From Ophiura sarsii (Eukaryota; Echinodermata; Ophiuroidea; Amphilepidida; Ophiuridae), in contig CM069455.1 of assembly GCA_035610835.1 (NCBI GenBank), positions 19,977,874 through 20,041,873 of the forward strand: 64,000 nucleotides of DNA, read 5' to 3'. The notes beneath the pieces are model-generated. The model ran no database searches. It had not been told where the DNA came from and saw nothing but the letters and a program-made list of their open reading frames with translations. The position numbers and the translations under genes are program-made. This document shows, piece by piece, positions 40,101 through 44,704 of this stretch. Within the stretch, counting starts at the first letter, position 1. Each line of letters begins with the position of its first letter.

Positions 40101-42942
40101 CCCTTGGAATTCTGGGATACATCATGACACTCCTCTTTCTTCACGAGGGCATGGGATAGGGGATGATGAACCTATTGAAAGATACAAAGGATATGTTGAG
40201 TTTCATTTTCCATTGGAATTCTGGGATACATCATGACCCTCCTCTTTCTTCACGAGGGCATGGGATAGGGTGTGATGAACCTTGAAAGATACAAAGGCAA
40301 CATTGAGTTTCATTTTCCCTTGGAATTCTGGGATACATCATGATCCTCCTGCTTTCATCACAAGGGAAAGAGGTAAGGGGTGATAAACCTATTGAAAGAT
40401 ACAAAGGATACATTGAGTTTCATTTTTCCTTGGAATTCTGGGATACATCATAACACTCCTCTATCATCACGAGGGCACATGGGATGGGGGTGATAAACCC
40501 ATTGAAAGATACAAAGGCCACATCGAGTTTCATTTTCCCTTGGAATTCTGGGATACATCATGACACTCCTCTATCATCACAAGGTATGGGGTAGGGGGTG
40601 ATGAACCTATTGAAAGATACAAAGGATATGTTGAGTTTCATTTTCCCATGGAATTCTGGGATACATCATCATCATCAATGAGTTTATCAACACTTTTGGA
40701 ACTGTTTGTTTTTCAGTCTTCACTTTTGAGCACCTTAAAAGGGGCTGTGTGTAAAATTGTGAAGTATAGATTCAACCTACCATATCCTGTACTGCTTTTA
40801 TCAAACAAATCTTTGATGGTCATCTGTACCACACCGGTAGTCTCATCATTAGATTCCTCCCCAGTCAGTGTGTATGTTTTGCCAGATCCACTCTCACCGA
40901 AGCATAACAGACTGCAGTTGAAACCAGCCACAAGATGCTCCACCATGGGTTGTATAGTTCCGTGATAGAGGGCGCTGTTACTACTGTTGTGGTCGTACAA
41001 GGTTTGAAACCTAAATAAGAAGGATAGACACTTGTTTCATCAAGTATTTAACAGTATTCAACAATCAAGGTTTTTCAATATCAATAGCTGTTTTATTATT
41101 TAAAAAAAATAAATAGGCCTTAATTAGATTTGAAAGAACCTGTCAGCACAGAAATTTAAGGGGTACTCACAGGCCTCAAATTTCGTCAATTTAGGGGCAC
41201 GGCCACTTTGGCCTTAAAAATAACACATTTCGAAGGGCATCGAGGCCATGTTCTGGGGCACCAAGGCCAAACCAATATTTGAATGAAAGGGCACCAAGGC
41301 CATTTTATATTACATTATTTATACCATAATTTTACATATAAACTTCACTTCAGCATGAAACGAGACAGTCTGTTTATTTTGTCAATCAACATATTTTAAT
41401 ACTGTATCATTGTCATGTTGTGAATTTGTGATATTATATATGTACGTTGCTGTTGGAAAGCAGAGCAGTGAGCAATTGCGTAGCTAGAGACAAGGTGGAT
41501 ACATGTTTAAAAACAACCATTAGATAGATGAAAACTTTACACCTCGAATGGACTGTCACATATTCATTTTTGTTAAATTTGAAAGCACATTGCACCTTTC
41601 AAAATCAGATTGAACTTGGAATAATTTGATCAAAGTTAAGTTTATCGGAACCCCCAACCGCGAGCTAAAAGGGCACACGGCCACTGTTAAAAATAGGGCA
41701 CGGCCATTATGGCCGTGAATTGTTTACTGATCCGAGGGCATCGCGGCCAGATGCGAGGGCATCGCGGCAATGGCCGCGATGTAATTTGAGCCCTGGGTAC
41801 TCATAGATATGAGTTGGATGCTGCGCCCCCTTAATTTCAATTAAAACGAAGACTTTCACATTTTTGCAATTGTAAATTATGTATGAACTTACACCTTCAA
41901 GGATTCAGAAAAATCATTGTACAGCAAAAAGTCAATTCAAATATTCTTCCCTTAGGGACATGGAAGAATTCCATGCTGAACAGTGTCACGCTAACATATC
42001 GTCAGCCTGCTTCGATAATTGCCTAACTCTTTTTTTCTAGTTTTTAGAAAACAACAAAAATATGAAAAGTGAGTTAGGCAATTATCGAAGCAGGCTGACA
42101 ATATGTTGAATAGCACCATGAATAGTGCAGGTTAATTCCAACAGAAGCATTAGGTTGGAGATATACCTTTAAGTGAAATGTGGCTTGTTATAGGCCTAAT
42201 ACTTAGTTAATATGACCCAATTTTATCATACATCATTATTACAATCTGCCTAACTCACAAGGCTGACTTAGGCAGAATTGAAATTGTGCATTTATCAACA
42301 CTTTTGATTGGTCAATGACTTACATGTAGGCATTGTTACAGCATGTGCATAATGTAATGAAGTCATGATTTATGCAAAAAGCTCAATTTCGCTGAAAAGT
42401 GAGTTAGGCAATTATCGAAGCAGGCTGACGATACTATGGGATTTATGCTGCCACTGGTTTGCATTTAGTTTTACAGAGGGTGCAATATATTTAGTACGGT
42501 ATAGTCTAAAGCCGTTTGAACACTGCGCATCAGATGAAGCAAACAATATTTAAAATGGAAGACGCTTTAAAGAAAGGTTTCAATAAATTGCTGTGTTTTC
42601 GTGAGTGGCTATACAGCAAAAATGACAGATTAAATGTTCATCTTGAATCTTATTTGATGTTTTTTAATTATTTTTGTTTTCATCAAAATTTTGTTTTTTT
42701 TATTAATTTTGAATCAAAGCATATATATTTTATTTTGTCTTTTTTAACAAATATTAACAATCTAAAACATAATTTCCACCATTTTTAACCAATTTCACTC
42801 TGACTGTTTGTGAGCCTTACCGATGTGATACCGCTCCCTGTTGTTGACTTGAAGAAAGCGTATTCTCATCAATGATATTTAATGATGGAGCAGGTTGACC
42901 GCCGAGTGGTGGTTGCACTCTTCCAAATACTGCTACATTCAT
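16060..42942 (-). CDS. CCDC78: CCDC78-like protein with N-terminal kinesin-type motor head (20 coding exons)
   Basis: Gene-level entry; coding exons are listed separately. Twenty exons chain with compatible phases and give about 923 residues. Residues 1-348 form a kinesin-like head: GRVQPP near the first strand (7-12), P-loop GESGSGKT (79-86), MYELYNETIRDLL (134-146), EGPLLNKSLLSL (258-269) and DYGDSQLNRQLSDIFGGN (288-305), which parallels kinesin PYRDSKLTRLLQDSLGGN. Residues 349-923 are mostly charged heptad-like coiled coil. EEEKLKASKALVDLKIE (429-445), HEQLMVAYR (about 755-763) and YKEEIYRLRKKLG (882-894) parallel human CCDC78 segments as I remember them. In vertebrates CCDC78 acts at deuterosomes in centriole amplification; human CCDC78 lacks the motor. 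The switch regions are degenerate, so motor activity is doubtful. The start ATG is preceded by an in-frame TGA. Not verified by alignment. Confidence 0.85.
16227..16451. mobile_element. MITE family M1, copy 1 (last intron)
   Basis: Starts AAACACTTTCCACGCGGCAG and ends GCCATGTGGAAAGCATTA. Shares GACATTCCAAAATGTCAC and AGTATTGGTTCAGTGATCC with copies at 23,120 and 48,717. Inverted termini AACACTTTCCACGCGGC and TA target suggest a Tc1/mariner-type MITE. Lies about 40 bases upstream of the exon 20 acceptor. Confidence 0.8.
16735..16752. repeat. (GT)n microsatellite
   Basis: Short GTGTGTGTGT run within an intron. Confidence 0.8.
16795..16872. repeat. M1 MITE terminal fragment
   Basis: Inverted M1 end: GGAATGTCGTCTGCAGACGC, then GTATGGAAGGAAAGTGCTAACACC. 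Confidence 0.6.
17178..17255. repeat. hairpin element
   Basis: ATGGCTTCACAAGTTGACAG and CTGTCAACTTGTGAAGCAAT are inverted around ~40 bases. Stem about 18 bp. Probably a small transposon remnant in an intron. Confidence 0.7.
17400..17698 (+). repeat. LINE 3' end with ATT-rich tail
   Basis: GAAGCGCTTTGTGTAATTG, AAGGCGCTATATAAACATG and a (TTATTA)n tail are typical of the 3' ends of CR1/L2-like LINEs. The weak frame upstream (RTTNRIALLVTAFSHNVV) may be residual coding sequence. It ends next to exon 19's donor. Confidence 0.55.
17702..17802 (-). CDS. CCDC78: CCDC78-like exon 19 (most diagnostic CCDC78 segment)
   Basis: Encodes residues 848-880 plus two bases of codon 881. EELESERAALMSSNAILEEQ then LIECRRYIDTQLK parallels human CCDC78 (AELERERAQLLVRATMAEEQ then LSELQEYVDQHL) almost without gaps. 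The acceptor is TTTCAG and the donor GTAAGT. Confidence 0.92.
18041..18369. mobile_element. hAT-type MITE, 8-bp target duplication (family H1, copy 1)
   Basis: Starts CAGGGTTGTC, ends GTAGCTACAACCCTG, flanked on both sides by GTGGGTGC (18,033-18,040 and 18,370-18,377). Internal ATTTTACTGACGGCGAACGG, GGGTTCCTGCC and ATTTCTTGTTTT are shared with copies at 24,422 and 28,532. Confidence 0.9.
18380..19355. other. intronic sequence without recognised features
   Basis: Between exons 18 and 19. A+T-rich, no repeats recognised by eye. Confidence 0.4.
19359..19447. repeat. perfect hairpin (~33-bp stem)
   Basis: GGTATTTTTGTAATTTGCTG and TTGACAACAAAGC, then the exact inverse around AAAACGTTTTTTAAAACG. 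Young-looking because arms are nearly identical. Lies about 125 bases downstream (gene sense) of exon 18. Confidence 0.85.
19573..19645 (-). CDS. CCDC78: CCDC78-like exon 18
   Basis: Encodes residues 823-847. ATDGWKALEKQLQQFTKNTQ aligns with human CCDC78 AASWAQIHQKLRDFSRSTQ. The acceptor is TAACAG and the donor GTAATT. Confidence 0.88.
20403..20594. mobile_element. fold-back element, nearly perfect ~80-bp arms
   Basis: AGAATAAAGGTATTGTTTTT at left and its inverse at right. Arms continue through GACCGTACCCGTGTTATATT and GTCTGACATAAATGCG. The G+C-rich centre GTAGAACAAC...GTTGTTCTAC is itself a hairpin. No ORF. Confidence 0.88.
21176..21355 (-). CDS. CCDC78: CCDC78-like exon 17 (acidic linker and coiled coil)
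   Basis: Encodes residues 763-822 plus two bases of codon 823. It holds a low-complexity acidic/Ser segment (SPEGNNLSASDEFKFSLSDE) and then coiled coil (LNKDIQEAQEQLKKLKLPG). It corresponds to the poorly conserved linker of CCDC78. The acceptor is TTACAG and the donor GTTAGT. Confidence 0.86.
21763..22022. mobile_element. TA-type MITE with ~38-bp inverted repeats
   Basis: TATATGTGACGCGATCAAGA and GAATGAGTCGGATGTC at left; GACATCCGACTCATT and TCTTGATCGCGTCACATATA at right. It ends about 30 bases from the tandem copies of exon 16. Confidence 0.88.
22054..22371 (-). repeat. three tandem copies of the 3' part of exon 16
   Basis: About 107-bp units starting near 22,054, 22,158 and 22,266 repeat the last ~100 bases of exon 16 and its donor flank (shared TATGCCACCATGAGT and TTTGCCACCCTCTGTG). 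All lie in the intron after the exon. The copy at 22,266 keeps a GTAC donor; the one at 22,158 has lost it. No acceptor-like start was seen, so they are probably not used as exons. Confidence 0.8.
22377..22573 (-). CDS. CCDC78: CCDC78-like exon 16 (conserved CCDC78 segment)
   Basis: Encodes residues 698-762 plus two bases of codon 763. KKTYVGREKQLSEAVKEYRS followed by QAQRVANKHEQLMVAYR parallels human CCDC78 (AHRSREQQLARAARSYHKR, then RRHEELLVAYR). The donor is GTACTT. The 3' half plus donor is present as three further tandem copies at 22,054-22,371. Confidence 0.9.
22600..22860. other. intronic CCCATGGGA-rich segment
   Basis: Several CACCCATGGGAC palindromes (22,768-22,806) in otherwise ordinary intron 15 sequence. 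Confidence 0.35.
22988..23109 (-). CDS. CCDC78: CCDC78-like exon 15 (coiled coil)
   Basis: Encodes residues 657-697. I chose the acceptor GGAAG at 23,110-23,111 rather than GGTAG four bases upstream, because only it continues the frame from exon 14, giving VVMIMLRDKTKSLQ. The upstream AG would need a different donor in exon 14. The donor is GTAAGT. Confidence 0.78.
23120..23345. mobile_element. MITE family M1, copy 2 (truncated)
   Basis: CACAAAATGTTTCAAATAAT, CATATTTGGAATCACCATG and TATTGGTTCAGTAATCCTTG match M1. Lacks the CACTTTCCACGCGGC end. Confidence 0.75.
24194..24276 (-). CDS. CCDC78: CCDC78-like exon 14 (coiled coil)
   Basis: Encodes residues 629-656 plus one base of codon 657: NDLTSSVKSSMETARDAQHK followed by LAEQQVV. 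The acceptor is TTGCAG and the donor GTATTT. The phase requires exon 15 to start with two bases. Confidence 0.85.
24422..24755. mobile_element. hAT-type MITE family H1, copy 2 (inverted)
   Basis: Starts CAGGGTTGTAGCTAG, ends GTGACAACCCTG. Flanks CCCCCTAC and CCCACTAC agree at 7 of 8 bases. Interior matches copies 1 and 3 in reverse orientation (CCGTCAGTAAAATTACC, GGCAGGAACCCTC). Lies in the intron between exons 13 and 14. Confidence 0.85.
24845..25500. other. intron 13 sequence, no recognised element
   Basis: Opens with ACAGGGTGTCTCAGCGATTT, a motif like one end of some mariner-type elements, but no matching second end was found. Confidence 0.3.
25525..25613 (-). CDS. CCDC78: CCDC78-like exon 13 (coiled coil)
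   Basis: Encodes residues 600-628 plus two bases of codon 629. It begins IFGNRDRFKMDIDALRNQYD. The acceptor is TTTCAG and the donor GTGAGC. Its phase fits exon 14. Confidence 0.86.
25704..25990 (+). repeat. tRNA-derived SINE, copy 1
   Basis: tRNA-like part GCCGTGGTGTAGTGGGG with RNA polymerase III A box TGGTGTAGTGG (25,836-25,846) and B box GGGTCAGATCC (25,879-25,889). Preceded by a GTTTGCGCA...TGCGCAAAC palindrome and an AACCCTAACCCTA start. Ends in a 19-G tract. Confidence 0.75.
26062..26310 (+). repeat. tRNA-derived SINE, copy 2
   Basis: Same unit as copy 1, about 360 bases downstream. A box 26,203-26,213, B box GGATCAAATCC (26,246-26,256). The anticodon-arm-like CCTCTGGTGCAAGAGG can fold. 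Also begins AACCCTAACCCTA. Confidence 0.75.
27056..27106 (-). CDS. CCDC78: CCDC78-like exon 12 (17-codon microexon)
   Basis: Encodes residues 583-599 (AEEIGSSKVDRLDLENK), 51 bases, phase 0 at both ends, so it could be skipped without frame change. The acceptor is ATCAG and the donor GTGAGA. A second AG three bases inside (GCAG) would remove one residue. Confidence 0.75.
27115..27345. repeat. degenerate two-unit repeat
   Basis: GGACAAGGGGCAG at 27,170 and 27,312; AGAGCCACC(T/A)AT at about 27,199 and 27,271; TCAAATCAACCTACT and CTCAAATCATCGG. AGAGCCACCTATCT also recurs near 37,190. Probably an old dispersed repeat in intron 11. Confidence 0.45.
27485..27735. repeat. dispersed repeat family C, copy 1
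   Basis: Resembles 37,370-37,600: CTTTTGAACTATTAATGTGA, ATATACATTTTTGGAAAAGAAATG, and a shared GACACTATCTAGGAATGATTTTG-like end. ATACATTTTTGGAAAG is also in family B. Confidence 0.5.
28164..28337 (-). CDS. CCDC78: CCDC78-like exon 11 (coiled coil)
   Basis: Encodes residues 525-582, phase 0 at both ends. It begins VNRSQELGLELLNLLQARM and ends RGMSTSKIK. The acceptor is CAATAG and the donor GTATTT. Confidence 0.86.
28532..28850. mobile_element. hAT-type MITE family H1, copy 3, 8-bp target duplication
   Basis: Starts CAGGGTTCTAGCCAGAACC, ends CGTAGCTAGAACCCTG. Flanked exactly by ACCAGGGC at 28,524-28,531 and 28,851-28,858. Lies between exon 11 and the tandem exon copies. Confidence 0.9.
28897..29719 (-). 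repeat. tandem array of exon-10-derived copies
   Basis: At least four near-full copies of the last 117 bases of exon 10 follow it in the intron (29,571-29,687; 29,424-29,540; 29,272-29,393; 29,121-29,238). A truncated copy lies at 28,973-29,079 and a scrap near 28,897. Unit length is about 147 bases. Copies 2 and 3 are clean 39-codon units starting NRQMRQKPGFLETDQ and ending RKYDQE, bounded by AG and GT. The linker between them is 30 bases, starting GTTAGT and ending AAAGAG, and it is also open in frame. Copies 4 and 5 carry indels. The linker after exon 10 itself is 32 bases, so simple read-through there shifts frame. Confidence 0.85.
29720..29899 (-). CDS. CCDC78: CCDC78-like exon 10 (coiled coil; source of a tandem exon array)
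   Basis: Encodes residues 465-524, phase 0 at both ends. It includes KYVQLNADYRALVRKYDQE. The acceptor is CCATAG and the donor GTTAGT. The last 117 bases are repeated downstream in the intron (28,897-29,719), see that entry. The join to exon 11 gives KYDQEVNRSQELGLELLNLL, which reads as continuous coiled coil. Confidence 0.88.
30006..30668 (-). pseudogene. RTE-like LINE fragment (RT palm, broken)
   Basis: Minus-strand translation shows FIDFKKAFDTVHRGKMLDLL, RNNQNGFRLGRSTV, PDQWSILNLIPIPKSGDL and EVLKRCDLDDIILNFCNDEL with several stops and frameshifts. It is clearly related to the 59,467-62,223 ORF. Truncated at both ends. It sits in the intron between exons 9 and 10, same strand as the host gene. 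Confidence 0.85.
30700..31700. other. intron 9 sequence, no recognised element
   Basis: A+T-rich, no convincing gene or repeat. Confidence 0.4.
31707..31833. mobile_element. short MITE (GGTGCGTTCATACTCCCG ends)
   Basis: GGTGCGTTCATACTCCCG and CGGGAGTATGAACGCGCC are inverted over 127 bases; the interior also has inverted GACGTC pieces. Confidence 0.85.
31893..31979 (-). CDS. CCDC78: CCDC78-like exon 9 (coiled coil)
   Basis: Encodes residues 436-464, phase 0 at both ends. ASKALVDLKIENTRLREKT is the segment closest to human CCDC78 ISKELVDIQITTHHLHEQH. The acceptor is TTGCAG and the donor GTGTGT. Confidence 0.87.
32131..32368. mobile_element. MITE with ~28-bp imperfect inverted repeats
   Basis: ACTATAGTCACCTGCAGAGA at left and TCTATGCAGCTGACTATAGT at right, inverted. 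Lies in the intron between exons 8 and 9. Confidence 0.7.
32545..32676 (-). CDS. CCDC78: CCDC78-like exon 8 (coiled coil)
   Basis: Encodes residues 392-435, phase 0 at both ends. It is highly charged, running LKLKEEKRYLQRKLEQLQ and ending KLIASEEEKLK. The join to exon 9 (EEEKLKASKALVDLKIE) resembles the start of human CCDC78 coiled coil as I remember it (LQISKELVDIQI). The acceptor is CCAACAG and the donor GTAAAA. Confidence 0.87.
33154..33171 (+). repeat. poly-G tract (18 G)
   Basis: About 20 bases beyond the donor of exon 7. Confidence 0.9.
33192..33320 (-). CDS. CCDC78: CCDC78-like exon 7 (coiled coil)
   Basis: Encodes residues 349-391, phase 0 at both ends. It begins GLVTQYRAKLLYLKTQLGQN and is the first post-motor coiled coil. 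The acceptor is ACACAG and the donor GTAAGT. An 18-G tract lies just 3' of it in gene direction. Confidence 0.85.
33540..33722 (+). repeat. LINE-like 3' end with AAATA tail
   Basis: GTGCCACTGTTGTAAAAGTG then TATGTTCAAATAAATAAATA; an (A-rich)n tail typical of LINE insertions. No RT frame preserved upstream. Confidence 0.4.
33725..34110. repeat. dispersed repeat family D, copy 1
   Basis: GGGTGTGGTTTTGGATG, TTTGATTGGTTTT, ATAATGTATAGGCTGTAACATATTTG and AAATGGTCGCCG match, partly inverted, 49,890-50,360. Probably a transposon with degraded interior. Confidence 0.55.
35309..35672. mobile_element. inverted-repeat element with GCGAATCC/GCGAGAATCC motifs
   Basis: GGGTAGAATTTCGGCGCGAA at left, CGCGAATTTCTAGGC at right, inverted, with several GCGAGAATCC copies inside both arms. 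Ends about 12 bases past the exon 6 donor. Confidence 0.65.
35685..35859 (-). CDS. CCDC78: CCDC78-like exon 6 (end of motor fold)
   Basis: Encodes residues 290-348. DSQLNRQLSDIFGGNCRT parallels the kinesin DSKLTRLLQDSLGGNSKT, the helix near the microtubule-binding face. It is followed by a stretch like the last motor helix (NMLDVMLSMARLMSQAVNYP, for kinesin ETLSTLRFAxRAKxIxN). The acceptor is TTCTAG and the donor GTGAGT. A GCGAATCC inverted-repeat element ends about a dozen bases beyond the donor. Confidence 0.88.
35885..37360. other. intron 5 sequence without recognised element
   Basis: No repeat or gene recognised; short ORFs only. Confidence 0.4.
37370..37600. repeat. dispersed repeat family C, copy 2
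   Basis: See copy at 27,485. TTTTTGGAAAGGAAATGGATT and AAAGATACTAACTTAGGGACGA correspond to the other copy. Confidence 0.45.
38081..38431. mobile_element. TTAA-flanked MITE family A, copy at exon 5 donor
   Basis: TTAA at 38,077-38,080 and 38,432-38,435. Termini AGGTGTATGTTCCGATCAG and, inverted, AGGTAGATGATCCGATTGC. The right TTAA lies inside the intron, six bases beyond the exon 5 donor GT. Homologous, inverted, to 39,367-39,716. Confidence 0.82.
38443..38645 (-). CDS. CCDC78: CCDC78-like exon 5 (degenerate switch II region)
   Basis: Encodes residues 223-289 plus two bases of codon 290. FKFIDMPAADKL stands where kinesins have LVDLAGSER. EGPLLNKSLLSLEPLLEQLA then matches the conserved ExxxINKSLLALGxVI segment. 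I chose the donor GTGGGT at 38,442-38,437 because it alone gives DYGDSQL in frame with exon 6. A GTAGAT donor 13 bases further on would shift the frame. A TTAA-flanked MITE starts a few bases into the intron. Confidence 0.85.
39108..39251 (-). CDS. CCDC78: CCDC78-like exon 4 (degenerate switch I region)
   Basis: Encodes residues 175-222, phase 0 at both ends. RVTSEAHAMSTLKKGLSSRN aligns with the kinesin stretch before switch I (VxSxxEALxLLxxGxxNR). Where kinesins have NxxSSRSH this protein has DYGPAQMRTSV, so the switch I Ser/Arg residues are missing. The acceptor is ATCCAG and the donor GTAATT. Confidence 0.85.
39367..39716. mobile_element. MITE family A, inverted copy upstream of exon 4
   Basis: Left TTAA at 39,363-39,366; the right end (GATCGGAACATCCATCTTCG) is mutated. 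Pairs with 38,081-38,431 over most of its length (GATTTTACAGACATAATGAG, ATCAAAATATCTTGATGTG). Confidence 0.82.
39896..40065 (-). CDS. CCDC78: CCDC78-like exon 3 (motor core)
   Basis: Encodes residues 118-174. SMYELYNETIRDLL matches the kinesin motif SYLEIYNExIRDLL. The acceptor is TTGATAG and the donor GTAATG. It begins with two bases that complete the Gly codon of exon 2. A 110-bp minisatellite fills most of the intron between this exon and exon 2. Confidence 0.88.
40096..40668. repeat. 110-bp minisatellite, six units
   Basis: CTTGGAATTCTGGGATACATCATGA-like units start near 40,096, 40,205, 40,312, 40,422, 40,532 and 40,640. Each contains TTGAAAGATACAAAGG and GAGTTTCATTTTCC. In the intron between exons 2 and 3, starting about 30 bases from exon 3. 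Confidence 0.9.
40781..41010 (-). CDS. CCDC78: CCDC78-like exon 2 (P-loop exon)
   Basis: Encodes residues 41-117 plus one base of codon 118. It carries the kinesin-type nucleotide-binding loop GESGSGKT (79-86), preceded by VAGFNCSLLCF and followed by YTLTGEE, as in kinesins ([20 protein letters not shown]). The acceptor is ATTTAG and the donor GTAGGT. The Lys and Thr of the P-loop are present, so nucleotide binding remains possible. Confidence 0.9.
41170..41795. mobile_element. hAT-type element with 8-bp target duplication
   Basis: Starts CAGGCCTCAAATTTCG, ends TGTAATTTGAGCCCTG, flanked exactly by GGTACTCA (41,162-41,169 and 41,796-41,803). Interior has repeated GGGCA(T/C)CGAGGCCA, GGGCACGGCCA and GCGGCCA motifs, subterminal repeats typical of hAT transposase binding sites. 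No ORF. Confidence 0.9.
41997..42433. mobile_element. TA-type MITE with 33-bp inverted repeats and extra internal end
   Basis: TATCGTCAGCCTGCTTCGAT then AATTGCCTAACTC at left, exact inverse at right. A third copy of the end (GAGTTAGGCAATTATCGAAG) at 42,072-42,105 makes a complete smaller hairpin inside. Confidence 0.88.
42821..42942 (-). CDS. CCDC78: CCDC78-like exon 1 (start codon, first motor strand)
   Basis: Encodes residues 1-40 plus two bases of codon 41, beginning MNVAVFGRVQPPLGG. The ATG at 42,942-42,940 has an in-frame TGA 33 bases upstream and a possible acceptor (AACAG) between them, so a non-coding 5' exon may exist. The donor is GTAAGG. VAVFGRVQPP fits the kinesin first strand, normally VxVRVRP. 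A Ser/Gln-rich linker follows. It joins exon 2 in phase to give SHRFQTLYD. Confidence 0.72.
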
Positions 42943-43254
42943 TTTGGAATATCTTGAGAAATGAGCTGTTAATCATAAAAGTTAGAATTAGAGTTTTTTT
43001 CCGGTGTGTTATATTCTATTTTATCAGAAATCGTGGTTATCATCTTGTACATCGTGATTTTTCAGCATACGCCGACACTGCATGGGCACCTATAGATTTC
43101 ATTGGAATTGAAAATTGCAAGTCATCAGATAATGAATCGTGAGGAATAGCTGAGAATCATCCAAGGAGATGAGATTTGTTTCGGTACGTTTTCTTTTGCA
43201 TCAAAATAGATTCTGAATAGATAGGAATAATCAAAAGAGATGAGATTTGTTTCG

Positions 43255-44140
43255 GTACGGTACGGCAGAACGGTCGGCAATTAGTCGGAGATGGTTCAAC
43301 TGACCATAGCTAAAGTCGGCAATAAGTCTGAGAATGGTTACACTGACCATAGCTTAAGTTGGCCGAAAGTCGGCAATTATTCGGAAAATGGTCTAACTAC
43401 CACGGCCTTAAGTTGCTGATACTCGGTCGGGCCAATGTTTCAAAAATATCCATATTATTAATTTGCGTGGAAAGAGTAGAGGTAGTTTGTTAATGACAAG
43501 GTTTACTCATATTGTGATGGTTAATACTTCCCACGCGGCAGGCGCAAAAGTTCACAAAATGTTTCAAAAATATCCATATCATTAATTTGCGTGGAAAGAG
43601 CCAAGGTAGTTTGTTCAAAAACAAGATTTTACTGTACTCATATTGTGATAGTTTTGTGATAGTTGTTAATACTTTCCACGCGGCAGGCGACTGCAGACGA
43701 CAGTATGTCGTTTTCCGGATTTGTTCCGAATAAAAAAATGGGAAAATATGATTTGTTTAGTATATTTATAGTGTCGATTTATACGTGTACGTTTTCTTTC
43801 GTCGGCAATAAGTCGGAAGTACGTCCAACGGACCGTGGCTAAGCGTAGCTTACCGTAGGAAAAAAGATAGTCGGCCCGAAGTCGGCAATTAGTCGGAGGT
43901 ACGTCCAACGGACCGCGGCCTGACGTTGCTTATATATGGTCGGGCCGTATATTGCATTGCAGTCGGCAGGTCGGCGTCAGCTGGAAGTCGGCCCGAGGTT
44001 GGCACAACCTCCATTGGACGTCGTCGGCCCGACGTAGGCCGCGTGAGCAGCCGACTGTTGAGCCAACGTCCGGCCGACTTCAACTGCCGACTATATCGCG
44101 ACGTCGGGCCGACTTCAGGGTAGTTACAACGCCTACCAAT
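43255..44140. repeat. GTCGGC-rich tandem repeat block upstream of the gene
   Basis: Repeated AGTCGGCAATTAGTCGGA, ACGTCCAACGGACCG and TCGGCCCGAAGTCGG, in both orientations, in two sub-blocks (43,255-43,440; 43,800-44,130), separated by M1 MITE ends (CACGCGGCAGGC) near 43,530 and 43,680. CpG-dense against the surrounding A+T-rich DNA. Open frames through it follow from repeat composition. Confidence 0.65.
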
Positions 44141-44563
44141 ATTTACGCAGTAAGTATGCATGGCGCACTCGCTTGTAAAAGGTAACATCCGGGTAAGTCA
44201 GTGGACTCGATACCACATCGGTATTTTTGACTGTATTTGATCGCACAATGAGAACGCAACATCAATGTTATATGTAGACTTGCACTTAGGAATGAGTCCA
44301 CATTCGCACAGTGAGAACACGCCCTAACATTTAATTTAATTTGTTTTTAAGCTTATACGAGGGCGCGGACATACGGGAACTTTGAGTTATTTTTAGCAAA
44401 TTTGCTTGGCAACCAGTGTTTCAGAAACAAAACATTCCATGCACGCACTCAACGCTGAGCGTTACGCACTTGATCCGCAGTAGGCGCAATGTGCGGTTGC
44501 CTTAATTGATTGATCTGCGCAAGTTGTTTTTGTTTTTGTTTTCACCGGCGTTGATTTGTTTTC

Positions 44564-44702
44564 ACGGCAATATCCTCATATAGGTCTTACATACGGAATA
44601 AAGCACAAGGCAGCAATTGTTTTGCAGTTGATTTACATTGTAAAAATGATAGCTGCCTTGTGCTTTATTCAGTATGTAAGACCTATTTGAGGATATTGCC
44701 GT
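44564..44702. mobile_element. fold-back element, ~58-bp arms
   Basis: CGGCAATATCCTCATATAGG and TCTTACATACGGAATAAAGC at left; exact or near-exact inverse at right around ATTGTTTTGCAGTTGATTTA. No ORF. Confidence 0.88.
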
Positions 44703-44704
44703 TT

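Noticed and set aside
43889..44188. Overlapping Arg/Pro-rich ORFs on both strands
   Set aside because: G+C-rich GTCGGC repeat opens several frames at once; no conserved frame.
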